Shown: one piece after another, positions 36,198 through 44,177 of the stretch
Layout: every line of letters begins with the position of its first letter
How positions within the stretch are numbered: position 1 is the first letter of the stretch
Position numbers and translations under genes: made by a program
Notes under the pieces: generated by a model
The model's input: only the letters and a program-made list of their open reading frames with translations
Told to the model about the DNA's origin: nothing
The model's database searches: none
DNA from: an uncultured Bacteroidota bacterium
Lineage (GTDB): Bacteria; Bacteroidota; Bacteroidia; Chitinophagales; Chitinophagaceae
Assembly (NCBI GenBank): GCA_903929195.1
Contig: CAIYTT010000141.1
Location: 1-58,175, forward strand
Length of the DNA: 58,175 nt
Direction of reading: 5' to 3'

Positions 36198-37199
36198 TCA
36201 GCCCAACATCTCTATCCTTGACCTCTTAACATTACCCAGTAAAATATTAAAAAATTGGCTACGTTCTTTTTCGCTTACTTTGCTTATAAGTACCGACTTT
36301 TTCATGTTGTTTTCCATTGCTTTTTTTGCATAGTCGCAAAAGGTTTTATCGTGGGTAAACATAAAATTAAGTACAGAATGGTTTATGAATGCAGATTGTA
36401 TTCCATCTGTTTCCACAAAAATGGAATTATGCCCTAAGTAAACTTCATTAAAATAGAGTTGATAATTTGTACTGTTACCTTTGGGTTTTTCGCCTATCAA
36501 GTATTTTTCACCGTGCTCGGCTTGCTCCCGTATATGTTCTATTAGTTGCTCCAGTTGGTAATAGAGCAATGCAATTGTATCTCTGTTTCTTATAATGCCG
36601 GTACATTTATAATATTCTAATTGTCGTATGCTTGAATTTATGGTTTCTTGAACCCATAATTCTGCCGATGGTATCTGATTGTATGTTTTTGTAATTTCTA
36701 TGCCTGTTTTTATTAAAATTTCTTTCAGTTCGCAATCCTCATACATCATTTTGTTATAGGACGGATAATACAATACCGATTTCATCCAGAAGAAATATTT
36801 AAAACTTGCTAATTCCGGAAACTGGAAATGGTGAAATATGGGTATATCCTGTGCCTCATAATACATCATTTTGTTAGTTGCAAAACTGAATCGTTTCAGG
36901 TTCACAAGTATTTCATTCAGGTAACTTTCAAAATCAAAATTTTCTGCTTCAACATTTTTACCATAAAAAACGGTACAGTCAGAATTTATATCCATAAGTT
37001 GGTCTAGAGACACATAGTAGTGTCTTGACAGGGAAATTACCTCCTCGAACGAAATTGATTTTTCGCCTCTTATGCGGCGGTAGGCACTGTCGTTACTAAT
37101 ATTTAGTAATGCAGCAATATCATCTACCAAAGAAATGTTTGAGGGCACAACCGATTTTATATACTTAAAAAATAGTTGCTGGTGTTGATTTGTTTCCAT
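36198..37199 (-). CDS. Helix-turn-helix regulator-like protein
   Basis: A 333-residue protein. ATG at 37199 is preferred over the frame opening at 37220 because METNQHQQLFFKYIKS begins a soluble helical domain. Residues ~20-60 form a Cro/C1-type HTH (VDDIAALLNISNDSAYRRIR, SISFEEVISLSRHY). The remaining ~270 residues are probably helical and do not match a ligand-binding domain I know. Bacteroidota have many such long HTH proteins of unknown target. The gene diverges from the CsgG-like gene with a 233-bp gap, so it may regulate that gene; this is inference from position. Confidence 0.75.
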   Translation of the reverse strand: METNQHQQLFFKYIKSVVPSNISLVDDIAALLNISNDSAYRRIRGEKSISFEEVISLSRHYYVSLDQLMDINSDCTVFYGKNVEAENFDFESYLNEILVNLKRFSFATNKMMYYEAQDIPIFHHFQFPELASFKYFFWMKSVLYYPSYNKMMYEDCELKEILIKTGIEITKTYNQIPSAELWVQETINSSIRQLEYYKCTGIIRNRDTIALLYYQLEQLIEHIREQAEHGEKYLIGEKPKGNSTNYQLYFNEVYLGHNSIFVETDGIQSAFINHSVLNFMFTHDKTFCDYAKKAMENNMKKSVLISKVSEKERSQFFNILLGNVKRSRIEMLG

Positions 37200-37354
37200 T
37201 ATTAAAAATAATATTTGCAAAAATTACTAAAACAAAAATAGAATTTAGTATTAAATCATCAAATTTACTTGTGTGCCGAGTTGTATTTGCGGTATATAAC
37301 CATTGAAAACACTCATTTTTCACAAAATAGTGATTTTTTCTTTTTTATTATCAT

Positions 37355-37384
37355 TTGTCTTAATTATCAATTAGGATAGTTTTC
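37355..37384 (+). promoter_or_regulatory. Bacteroidota-type promoter of the CsgG-like gene
   Basis: TTTG ending at 37357, a 19-bp spacer, then TAGTTTTC (37377-37384; seven of eight consensus positions counting the fixed bases). It would give a leader of about 40 nt before the ATG at 37433. Confidence 0.5.
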
Positions 37385-37432
37385 ATTTGATGCGGACTTT
37401 TAACCCATCAAATAAAATTAAAATTAAAAAAA

Positions 37433-38560
37433 ATGAAAACTCAAAAATCAGTATTTAAAAAAATGATGTTGGCAGTATTGTTCATAGCAACATCGCATGG
37501 CTTAATAGCTCAAGAACAGAAAAAACCAACAATTGCCGTATTAGACATTGATACGAAGGTTGTAAATTATGACAACCAAACAATGGGCAACTTAGTAAGA
37601 AAAGAACTGGATAAAATAGGAGTATATACTGTTTTAGACAGGTATGAGGTAACTGAAACAGCAGCTAAAAATAATATAAATGTTAGCAGCTGCTTTTCAA
37701 AAACGTGCTTGGTTAGTGCAGGTAAAATGTTGGGTGTTGACAAAATGCTAGGTGGTAGCATTGAACTTTTAAGTGATAAAATAGTGATTACCTTAAAATT
37801 GATTGATGTATCGACCGGAACTATTGAAAAAAGTGATGTTACAGAATATTTGAATTTACCCGAAATACAAAAGATGGTTCAAATATCTATTGAAAAAATT
37901 GTAGGCAAGCAGCCTGATAAAGTAATGATGAATCAATTGGTAGATTATGATGTACCCATACAGAGTCCTAAAAATACCCTTCGCCTTAATGGACCCAGAA
38001 TGGGTTTTGCATCTACTATGGGGCAGGCAGGGAGCATTCTAACTGCTCCAAAAGCAAAAGGCGGATTTGATATGTTTCCTGTAAATTTTGAATTTGGCTG
38101 GCAGCAGGAATTCCAATATATAAGTGCCGGTAATTTTCAGGCATTGGTAGAAAATATTTTTCTTATATCGGGTTTAGAAAGTGGTAAGGTAATACCCAAT
38201 TATGCCCCATTATTAGGTTTCAGATTTGGAAAACAAGCATGGGAATTTGGTTTCGGACCCACTTTTCATTTAATTCAAAAAGCAGATGGCTATTATGATG
38301 CAAACAATGTATGGCATTTGCAAAGTGAAGGGCAACAAAGTAATTATGAAATAGTGAACCGATTAGACAGTAGAGGGACTATTTCTTTAAGCACAGGGCT
38401 TGTAATTGCTGTGGGTAGAACGTTTCATTCCGGCTATCTTAATATTCCTGTAAATATTTTTGTTACGCCAAGTAAAGACGGTACCGGTGTTGGTGGTACT
38501 TTTGGGTTTAATATACAAAAAAAGGAACTAAACAAAAGAAGGAAAGACGGCTATAATTGA
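37433..38560 (+). CDS. CsgG-like domain protein with C-terminal barrel-like region
   Basis: A 375-residue exported protein with a signal peptide (cleavage near LIAQE, about residue 26). Residues ~30-165 resemble the CsgG/TolB-N-type fold: KPTIAVLDIDTKVVNYDN, LVRKELDKIGVYTVLDRYEV, GVDKMLGGSIELLSDKIVIT and LKLIDVSTGTIEKSDVT. From ~185 on the sequence looks like outer membrane beta-strands (FGWQQEFQYISAGNFQALVE, FRFGKQAWEFGFGPTFHLI) and ends in VGGTFGFNIQKK. CsgG itself forms the curli export pore and is a lipoprotein, which this is not. The combination suggests an outer membrane sensor or transport component. It diverges from an HTH gene. Confidence 0.7.
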   Translation: MKTQKSVFKKMMLAVLFIATSHGLIAQEQKKPTIAVLDIDTKVVNYDNQTMGNLVRKELDKIGVYTVLDRYEVTETAAKNNINVSSCFSKTCLVSAGKMLGVDKMLGGSIELLSDKIVITLKLIDVSTGTIEKSDVTEYLNLPEIQKMVQISIEKIVGKQPDKVMMNQLVDYDVPIQSPKNTLRLNGPRMGFASTMGQAGSILTAPKAKGGFDMFPVNFEFGWQQEFQYISAGNFQALVENIFLISGLESGKVIPNYAPLLGFRFGKQAWEFGFGPTFHLIQKADGYYDANNVWHLQSEGQQSNYEIVNRLDSRGTISLSTGLVIAVGRTFHSGYLNIPVNIFVTPSKDGTGVGGTFGFNIQKKELNKRRKDGYN

Positions 38561-38633
38561 TATAAATTTAATGCGAATTTGTAGTAAATGCATCTGCAAT
38601 GTGTGTAAATACTATACTGCAATCCTAATTCTA

Positions 38634-38680
38634 CTATAAAAACAGCCGGCTATCCTAATGATAGCCGGCTGTTTTTATAG
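38634..38680. terminator. Strong GC-rich bidirectional terminator
   Basis: Perfect 20-bp inverted repeat (38634-38653 and 38661-38680, core AACAGCCGGCTAT / ATAGCCGGCTGTT) with a 7-nt loop and flanking A/T tracts. It ends the CsgG-like gene and also lies 10 bp past the stop of the dnaN fragment. Confidence 0.88.
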
Positions 38681-38690
38681 TAATTAAATA

Positions 38691-38846
38691 CTATATACCT
38701 ACCATTAATGGCATCAATAGCATTAATTCATCTTCATTGTCTGCTTTTTCTAAGGAACGGAAAATACATGCACGCGATGGAGTACTAAGTTCTAATATTA
38801 CTTCTGTATCGTCAATATTATTAATATAAAATTTTACTGAAAATAC
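38691..38846 (-). pseudogene. dnaN: 3' fragment of dnaN (DNA polymerase III beta clamp)
   Basis: About 50 codons resembling the C-terminus of the sliding clamp. The pieces VILELSTPSRACIF, EKADNEDELMLLMPLMVGI and FSVKFYINNIDD follow the order of the last Bacteroidota clamp strands (PSRAG.. then LLMLLMPMM). The rest of the ~370-residue gene is absent. The frame remains open to an ATG at 38912, but that ATG lies inside the terminator hairpin of the next gene, and the upstream codons are AT-rich and unlike DnaN. It is therefore a relic without promoter or start. Confidence 0.72.
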
Positions 38847-38889
38847 TGCATAGTAAATATTGATATATTTAGCTAAAAAATTCACAAAA

Positions 38890-38923
38890 AAAGCTGTAAA
38901 ATGAATGACCATTTTACAGCTTT
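38890..38923 (-). terminator. Hairpin terminator of the GlsB-like gene
   Basis: Perfect 14-bp inverted repeat (38890-38903 and 38910-38923, AAAGCTGTAAAATG / CATTTTACAGCTTT) with a 6-nt loop and a T7 run following on the minus strand, 18 bp after the GlsB-like stop. Confidence 0.82.
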
Positions 38924-38941
38924 AAACAAAAAATTTCTATA

Positions 38942-39265
38942 CTATGCTCTGTATTTTGTTTTGTCTTTGGCTCTTGCCTTAGGAAATAAACAAATAATAA
39001 TAACTAAAACAATAGCTCCAAGTGTGGCAGACGCAATTTTATTGAGTAAGGGATTTGTAATAAATCCTAAATATTTTTGGAATAATAGAGACCCAATTAC
39101 AGCACCTGCTATACCTATAATAATAGTAACAAGCATGCCAAAACCGCGGCTGCCAACTAAAAATTCTGCAAGCATACCTGCTACTGCACCAATAAAGAGT
39201 ACCATTAGCCAATGTTGCCAATGTAAGGTAATGTCTGTAAGAGAAAATAAAATTAATGTGTTCAT
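38942..39265 (-). CDS. GlsB/YeaQ/YmgE-type membrane protein (transglycosylase-associated)
   Basis: A 107-residue integral membrane protein with three hydrophobic helices (WLMVLFIGAVAGMLAEFLVG; FGMLVTIIIGIAGAVIGSLL; TLGAIVLVIIICLF). The glycine-rich pattern GAVAGMLAEFLVGSRGFGML is the family signature. Members are widespread and often stress-induced, with no known biochemistry. Length is a little above the usual 80-90 because of an N-terminal extension. It has its own terminator. The start ATG at 39265 is followed by a short polar N-terminus. Confidence 0.85.
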   Translation of the reverse strand: MNTLILFSLTDITLHWQHWLMVLFIGAVAGMLAEFLVGSRGFGMLVTIIIGIAGAVIGSLLFQKYLGFITNPLLNKIASATLGAIVLVIIICLFPKARAKDKTKYRA

Positions 39266-39360
39266 CCTGAATATTTTTTTAAGGCTAAAGATATGGAATT
39301 AAATGTATTATGCAATACCAAATTGCATATTATTTTTGTAAATACTACTCATAGTTTTTT

Positions 39361-40080
39361 TTAATTTTTATTTATAAAATCAACTATTTTCGTTCCAATT
39401 TCATTAATGGTTAATAATATTGCTTCGTGTTGTATTCTGTTTTTCGTATCCGTATTGTCCATATCTTCCGTCTTTTTTTGCGACATAAAATCTTTTGTTG
39501 ATATGGCTGTGAAAGGTACTAAACCGGTTCTTACATCTAACATTATTAGCTGTGTTGTTGCAAAAGCCTTAATGTCATCTTTCGATAAAAATTTAAATTT
39601 AGTATAAATATCGCTCGAAATAAAATAAATAATAACTATATCTGCTTGCATTCTTACTGCTGCTTCTCTTATGGTTGTATAAGTTTCGGGTTTAGAAAGT
39701 AACATATCGGGTATTAAAGAAACTCTTTCTACTCTTGATGTCTGCTTTAAATATTTCGTTAGCAAATCTATATAAGCTTGCTGGTTTCTTAGGTATCCCT
39801 CGTCTGTATGGTAATTATTATAATAATAGTAATTGTTTTTTTTAGTGTTGTTTTCTATCTTAATAATTGCAATACGCAGATTAGGCGGTAACAAGTATTT
39901 TCCTGCCAAGATTTTTTGAATATTATCTTCGCTAATATTTGAGTTTTTATCAGCAAATAACGATTGCGTTATTAAAGTATCTTTATTGCCATAAACAGAA
40001 TTGCCTGTTGTACTTAATTGGCTTGCTCCGCAAGAAACTAATAAACCGGCTAACAGGAAATAAATTATTTTATTCTTCAT
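39361..40080 (-). CDS. Lipoprotein of unknown function
   Basis: A 239-residue lipoprotein: signal peptide with lipobox LLVSCGAS, lipidated Cys at about residue 17. I do not recognise the family. After a polar linker come PPNLRIAIIKIEN, then a Tyr/Asn-rich stretch (KKNNYYYYNNYH), LLTKYLKQTSRVERVSLIPD, MQADIVIIYFISSDIYTKF and TTQLIMLDVRTGLVPFT. The order of alternating strands and helices recalls CsgG/GNA1162-like periplasmic folds that combine with lipidation, but motif support is weak. It lies 42 bp from the DUF1348 gene on the same strand and may be co-transcribed after gldD. Confidence 0.65.
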   Translation of the reverse strand: MKNKIIYFLLAGLLVSCGASQLSTTGNSVYGNKDTLITQSLFADKNSNISEDNIQKILAGKYLLPPNLRIAIIKIENNTKKNNYYYYNNYHTDEGYLRNQQAYIDLLTKYLKQTSRVERVSLIPDMLLSKPETYTTIREAAVRMQADIVIIYFISSDIYTKFKFLSKDDIKAFATTQLIMLDVRTGLVPFTAISTKDFMSQKKTEDMDNTDTKNRIQHEAILLTINEIGTKIVDFINKN

Positions 40081-40122
40081 TGTAAAATGCTTTAGTTATA
40101 TTAAATGTAAATTTAATATTTT

Positions 40123-40539
40123 TTATCTAAATTTCCTTTCTCCCTCTTGTATTTCTAAGTCATTTATGCTTGCGAAACGTTTTTGCATATATCCATTTTC
40201 ATCAAATTCCCATAACTCATTCCCATAACTGCGATACCATTGTCCTTCGGCATTATGCCATTCATATTCAAACCGAACTGCCATTCTGTTTTCTCTAAAA
40301 CCCCACAATTCTTTTTTTAGTTTATAGTCTAGTTCCTTAGCCCATTTACGTTTTAGGAACTCTTTAACTTCTTCTCTGCCATTAATAAAATCGGTACGGT
40401 TACGCCATTCGGTGTCTATTGTGTATGCCATACAAACTTTTTCGGGGTCTTTTGTATTCCAAGCATCTTCGGCAGCTTGTACTTTTTGCAAAGCCGTTTC
40501 CATTGTAAACGGTGGTAGCGGAAATCTTTTTGGTTCCAT
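40123..40539 (-). CDS. NTF2-like protein of the DUF1348 family
   Basis: A 138-residue cytosolic protein. ATG at 40539 is chosen because [12 protein letters not shown] begins the family domain and the longer frame would overlap gldD. The sequence has the cone-shaped NTF2 pattern with a long first helix ([18 protein letters not shown]) and strong strands ([44 protein letters not shown]). Members are often called SnoaL-like; the substrate is unknown. It follows gldD by 47 bp on the same strand. Confidence 0.88.
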   Translation of the reverse strand: MEPKRFPLPPFTMETALQKVQAAEDAWNTKDPEKVCMAYTIDTEWRNRTDFINGREEVKEFLKRKWAKELDYKLKKELWGFRENRMAVRFEYEWHNAEGQWYRSYGNELWEFDENGYMQKRFASINDLEIQEGERKFR

Positions 40540-40586
40540 AATTATTGCTTTATTTATATGAAAATATTTTACTTGTTTGCAAAATA

Positions 40587-41183
40587 TTACTTCCTCCATT
40601 TCAGAGTCCATAATAAATGTTCAATATCCTTTTCTAAAAAGTCTGACGCCGGCTTAAGAGAGTCTGAATTGGGCGTAACATTAAAATAAAGAGCCCCACG
40701 CATAAAGTGATGGGTAGAATCGGTGGCAGTAAATTGATAACGGGTAGCTACATTACCACCAAGTGTATATAAAAGTCCGGTAACATTATTTTCGTTTCTA
40801 AATTCTTGGTGGTCCATATATTCTGCTTTTTCGTGGTGTGCGTAAGACATTTTATAAGACTCTTCATTTAACCTATATAAGGGTTGCTCTTTATTAATTT
40901 CTTTATAAGTAAGATTTATAATAGCACCAAACTCTTTAAAATCAATATTTATCCAATAGTTACTCTCTTTACTCTTGTTTTCAGAGAATAGTGTGTCTTT
41001 TTCTATGCTGCCATATACAGGATATTCAAACGTGTATGGGAAATCAGGATTATCAAAAAGACGGTATTGGTGTTTTTGCGGAGTATCTATTTTAAAATAT
41101 CCTGCCGGCTTTGGTGTATAAACAGGAGGTCTGCAACTAAAAATAGAAATAACTACCATGCAGACTACTAAATACTTATTCAT
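40587..41183 (-). CDS. gldD: Gliding motility lipoprotein GldD
   Basis: A 198-residue lipoprotein needed for gliding motility in Flavobacterium. The frame can also open at a TTG at 41192, but the ATG at 41183 gives the proper signal peptide ([20 protein letters not shown], lipidated Cys at residue 17). Family hallmarks follow: [44 protein letters not shown] and [14 protein letters not shown] near the end. In many genomes gldD sits next to gldE; here it is alone, divergent from etfB. A TATTTTTG box (41197-41190, minus strand) is directly upstream. Confidence 0.93.
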   Translation of the reverse strand: MNKYLVVCMVVISIFSCRPPVYTPKPAGYFKIDTPQKHQYRLFDNPDFPYTFEYPVYGSIEKDTLFSENKSKESNYWINIDFKEFGAIINLTYKEINKEQPLYRLNEESYKMSYAHHEKAEYMDHQEFRNENNVTGLLYTLGGNVATRYQFTATDSTHHFMRGALYFNVTPNSDSLKPASDFLEKDIEHLLWTLKWRK

Positions 41184-41375
41184 ATTGCACAAAAATAGGA
41201 AATTAGGCTTTAAAAGTAATAAAGATATTTAAGAGTAGTTCAAAAACAGGCATTGCTTTGCTCTATACTTTATTTTGATATTTATAACCAAAATAGAATA
41301 TCTTATTCAACATTTTATGTAGTTTTGCACCCATTACAATCCTTTTCGGAATTATTAACTAAATATATTAGCTCA

Positions 41376-42119
41376 ATGAAAATATTAGTTTGTATAAGTC
41401 AAGCTCCCGACACCACAACCAAAATAGCATTTACAGATAATAATACGAAGTTTGCATCACAAGGTGTTACTTATATTATTAATCCGCACGATGAATGGTA
41501 TGCATTGGTAAGAGCATTAGAATTAAAAGAAAGCGGTATTGCTACTGCTGTACATTTAGTAACCGTAGGCAAGGCCGATGTAGAACCCGTAATTCGTAAA
41601 GCATTGGCTTTAGGTGGAGACGAGGCAATACGCATAGATACCGACAGCAACGAACCTTATGTTATTGCAATGGAAATAGCACACTATGCCGAAAGCTTAG
41701 GTTACGACTTAGTACTTTGCGGCAAAGAATCTATAGATTATAACAATGGTATTGTAGGCGCTATGCTTGCCGAGTTTTTAGAACTTAATTATATAGGTTT
41801 TGCTACAAAATTAGATATTGCCGGTAACATTGCAACCGTGAGCCGCGAAATAGATGGTGGCGAGGAAACAGATACTTGTAAATTACCATTGGTTATTTCT
41901 TGTCAAAAAGGGGTTGCCGAACCACGTATTCCTAATATGAGGGGTATTATGGCTGCACGCACAAAACCTTTAAAAGTTGTTGCTGCTGCGGGTATTCAAC
42001 CATTGTCAACTATCGTAAATTTTGAAATGCCGCCTGCAAAATCGGGTGTAAAAATGATAGCTGCCGACAATATGGATGAATTAGTAAATTTATTGCATAC
42101 AGAAGCTAAAGTTATATAA
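41376..42119 (+). CDS. etfB: Electron transfer flavoprotein, beta subunit
   Basis: A 247-residue subunit of the soluble EtfAB heterodimer, which takes electrons from acyl-CoA dehydrogenases and passes them to the respiratory chain. The ATG at 41376 gives the standard N-terminus MKILVCISQAPDTTTKIAF; the frame is open further upstream without family similarity. Other landmarks are INPHDEWYALVRALELKE, DLVLCGKESIDYNNGIVGA and the AMP-binding region RIPNMRGIMAARTKPL. etfA follows 84 bp later on the same strand. A TAGTTTTG box lies ~50 bp upstream (41320-41327). Confidence 0.96.
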   Translation: MKILVCISQAPDTTTKIAFTDNNTKFASQGVTYIINPHDEWYALVRALELKESGIATAVHLVTVGKADVEPVIRKALALGGDEAIRIDTDSNEPYVIAMEIAHYAESLGYDLVLCGKESIDYNNGIVGAMLAEFLELNYIGFATKLDIAGNIATVSREIDGGEETDTCKLPLVISCQKGVAEPRIPNMRGIMAARTKPLKVVAAAGIQPLSTIVNFEMPPAKSGVKMIAADNMDELVNLLHTEAKVI

Positions 42120-42203
42120 TTGAATCTCTTTCTGAATTTGTTTATAACATTCAGGTAGGGAAAAGAAACAAAAAATATTATTAATTTATTTATTCCAAAT
42201 ACA

Positions 42204-43178
42204 ATGTCTGTAATCGTATTAGTAGAACATAATCAGGGCGTATTTAAGAAAAAATCTTTTGAAGCGGTTCAGTATGCTTCAAAAATTGCTGATAGTATTG
42301 GTGGCACAGTAACTGCTGTTGCCATAGGCAGTGTTTCAACAGAAGAGATGGAAACATTAGGACAATACGGTGCAAAAAAAGTATTGCACACAAGCGATGT
42401 TCGTTTAGATAATTTTTGCTCTAGGGCATATACAAAAGTTTTAGCTGCTGCTGCCGGCAAAGAGAATGCAAAAGTAATAATTACCTTAAACGATAATACA
42501 GGTAAAGCAGTTGCACCAAGAATTGCCGCTCGCTTAAAAGCAGGCATGGTTGCCGGCGCTGTTTCGTACCCGGACCTAACAAATGGCTTTGTTGTAAAAA
42601 GGAATGTATTTTCCGGAAAGGCAATTGCACATGTAAACATAACAAGTACCATTAAAGTAATTACGTTAATGCCCAATACATTTGCCATTCAAAAAGGTAC
42701 AGGTGTTGCAGATATTGAATTACTGGATGTAGCTCTTGATGATTTGGATTTTGCAGTGCAGGTAAAAGAAATTAATAAAACAGTGGGTGCTGTGCCACTT
42801 TCTGAGGCAGAATTAGTAGTATCGGGCGGTAGAGGTATGAAAGGCCCAGAAAATTGGTATGTTTTAGAAGACCTTGCTAAAGAACTGGGTGCTGCAACTG
42901 CTTGTTCTCGTCCTGTTGCCGATTCGCACTGGAGACCTCATAATGAGCATGTAGGACAAACGGGCGGCACAATACGTCCTAATTTATATATAGCTGTTGG
43001 CATATCCGGGGCTATACAACACTTAGCCGGTGTAAACGGCTCTAAAACAATAGTGGTAATTAACAAAGACCCGGAAGCACCCTTTTTTAAAGCTGCCGAC
43101 TACGGCGTGCTTGGCGATGCTATGGAAATAATACCACAACTAACGGCAGCAGTAAAAAAATATAAAGCAAGTCATTAA
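42204..43178 (+). CDS. etfA: Electron transfer flavoprotein, alpha subunit
   Basis: A 324-residue partner of EtfB that carries the FAD. The N-terminal domain (1-~190) has the ETF fold. The C-terminal FAD domain shows [60 protein letters not shown] and [20 protein letters not shown], all conserved FAD-contacting segments. Length is typical. It is in an operon with etfB and, 23 bp later, an RmlD-like gene. No acyl-CoA dehydrogenase or Etf dehydrogenase is close. Confidence 0.97.
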   Translation: MSVIVLVEHNQGVFKKKSFEAVQYASKIADSIGGTVTAVAIGSVSTEEMETLGQYGAKKVLHTSDVRLDNFCSRAYTKVLAAAAGKENAKVIITLNDNTGKAVAPRIAARLKAGMVAGAVSYPDLTNGFVVKRNVFSGKAIAHVNITSTIKVITLMPNTFAIQKGTGVADIELLDVALDDLDFAVQVKEINKTVGAVPLSEAELVVSGGRGMKGPENWYVLEDLAKELGAATACSRPVADSHWRPHNEHVGQTGGTIRPNLYIAVGISGAIQHLAGVNGSKTIVVINKDPEAPFFKAADYGVLGDAMEIIPQLTAAVKKYKASH

Positions 43179-43201
43179 TATAAAACATAACATTCTGAAT
43201 C

Positions 43202-44086
43202 ATGAAGGTATTTATTTCAGGAGCATCGGGTTTAGTGGGCAGTAACTGTTTGAAACATTTTACAGAAATGGGTTGGGAAGCAATTGGCTCTTATTACTCG
43301 TTTCAAACAGATGATACTGTTTTTTATGATTCACTGCTACCCGACCATCCCGAAAATTTTAATATCCTTGAGTTTGCCCCTGATTATATTATACACTGTG
43401 GTGCATTAACACATGTTGATTATTGCGAAACACATGAAGAAGAAAGTTTTGAAAAGACCGTGCAAAGCACTATCAATTTAATAAAAATAGCGAATCAACT
43501 GGGTGCCGGTATGGTTTATTTATCTACCGACTATGTGTTTGACGGTAAACATGGTCCTTATTCCGAAACAGACCCTGTATGCCCTATAAGTGTTTATGCA
43601 CATCATAAATTGCAGGCAGAAAAATTAGTATTAAAAGATATACCAAATGCATTGGTATTAAGGGTTACAAATGTGTATGGCAACGAATTGAGAGGCAAAA
43701 ACTTTGTAGCTCGCATTATAGACCAATGCCAAAAACACGAAAAACTTACTTTAAAATTGCCGGTAGATCAGTATGCATCTCCGGCAAATGCATGGGATAT
43801 AGCCCGTGCTATGTTCTTATTGCTTCGTGATGGTAAAAAAGGAATTTATAATATTGGTGGTTCGGAATATATTAATAGGGTAGAGCTGGCAAAAATTGTG
43901 TTAAGCAACTTCCCAAATGCCCAATACGATTTAATACCCCTAACAACAGAGGTGCTAAATCAACCGGCAAAACGCCCCCTTTTAGGTGGTTTTAAAACAA
44001 CCAAATTCCATACCGAATACCCTGACTTTGTGTTTTGTACCGTAGATAGCTATGTTAAAGAGGTATTGAGCAGAGAAGTGATATAA
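43202..44086 (+). CDS. RmlD-like sugar nucleotide reductase (SDR superfamily)
   Basis: A 294-residue NAD(P)-dependent reductase. It shows the Rossmann motif SGASGLVGSN, the active-site region YLSTDYVFDGKHGPYSETDP and the catalytic VYAHHKLQAEKLV (Tyr and Lys). RVTNVYGNELRGKNFVARI and GIYNIGGSEYINRVE are typical of dTDP-4-dehydrorhamnose reductases. The rest of the rhamnose pathway (rmlABC) is not nearby, so the substrate cannot be fixed. It lies 23 bp downstream of etfA and ends before a strong terminator. Confidence 0.82.
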   Translation: MKVFISGASGLVGSNCLKHFTEMGWEAIGSYYSFQTDDTVFYDSLLPDHPENFNILEFAPDYIIHCGALTHVDYCETHEEESFEKTVQSTINLIKIANQLGAGMVYLSTDYVFDGKHGPYSETDPVCPISVYAHHKLQAEKLVLKDIPNALVLRVTNVYGNELRGKNFVARIIDQCQKHEKLTLKLPVDQYASPANAWDIARAMFLLLRDGKKGIYNIGGSEYINRVELAKIVLSNFPNAQYDLIPLTTEVLNQPAKRPLLGGFKTTKFHTEYPDFVFCTVDSYVKEVLSREVI

Positions 44087-44136
44087 CGATTTTTGAGTTA
44101 AAAATAAGGAAGTACCTATTTGTTAGTGGTTTGTAT

Positions 44137-44171
44137 TAGGTATGCCACACCTTGGAGGTGTGGCATACCTA
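44137..44171. terminator. Bidirectional hairpin terminator
   Basis: Perfect inverted repeat with 14-16 bp arms (44137-44152 and 44156-44171, core GGTATGCCACACC / GGTGTGGCATACC) between the convergent RmlD-like and NHL-repeat genes. It has a GC-rich stem but lacks a clear T-tract. Confidence 0.65.
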
Positions 44172-44177
44172 TGAACA

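Noticed and set aside
38901-39302. 133-codon open frame on the plus strand
   Set aside because: Antisense to the GlsB-like gene and begins inside that gene's terminator hairpin.
42269-42688. 139-codon open frame on the minus strand
   Set aside because: Antisense to etfA, a clear gene with full family motifs; no independent start or promoter.
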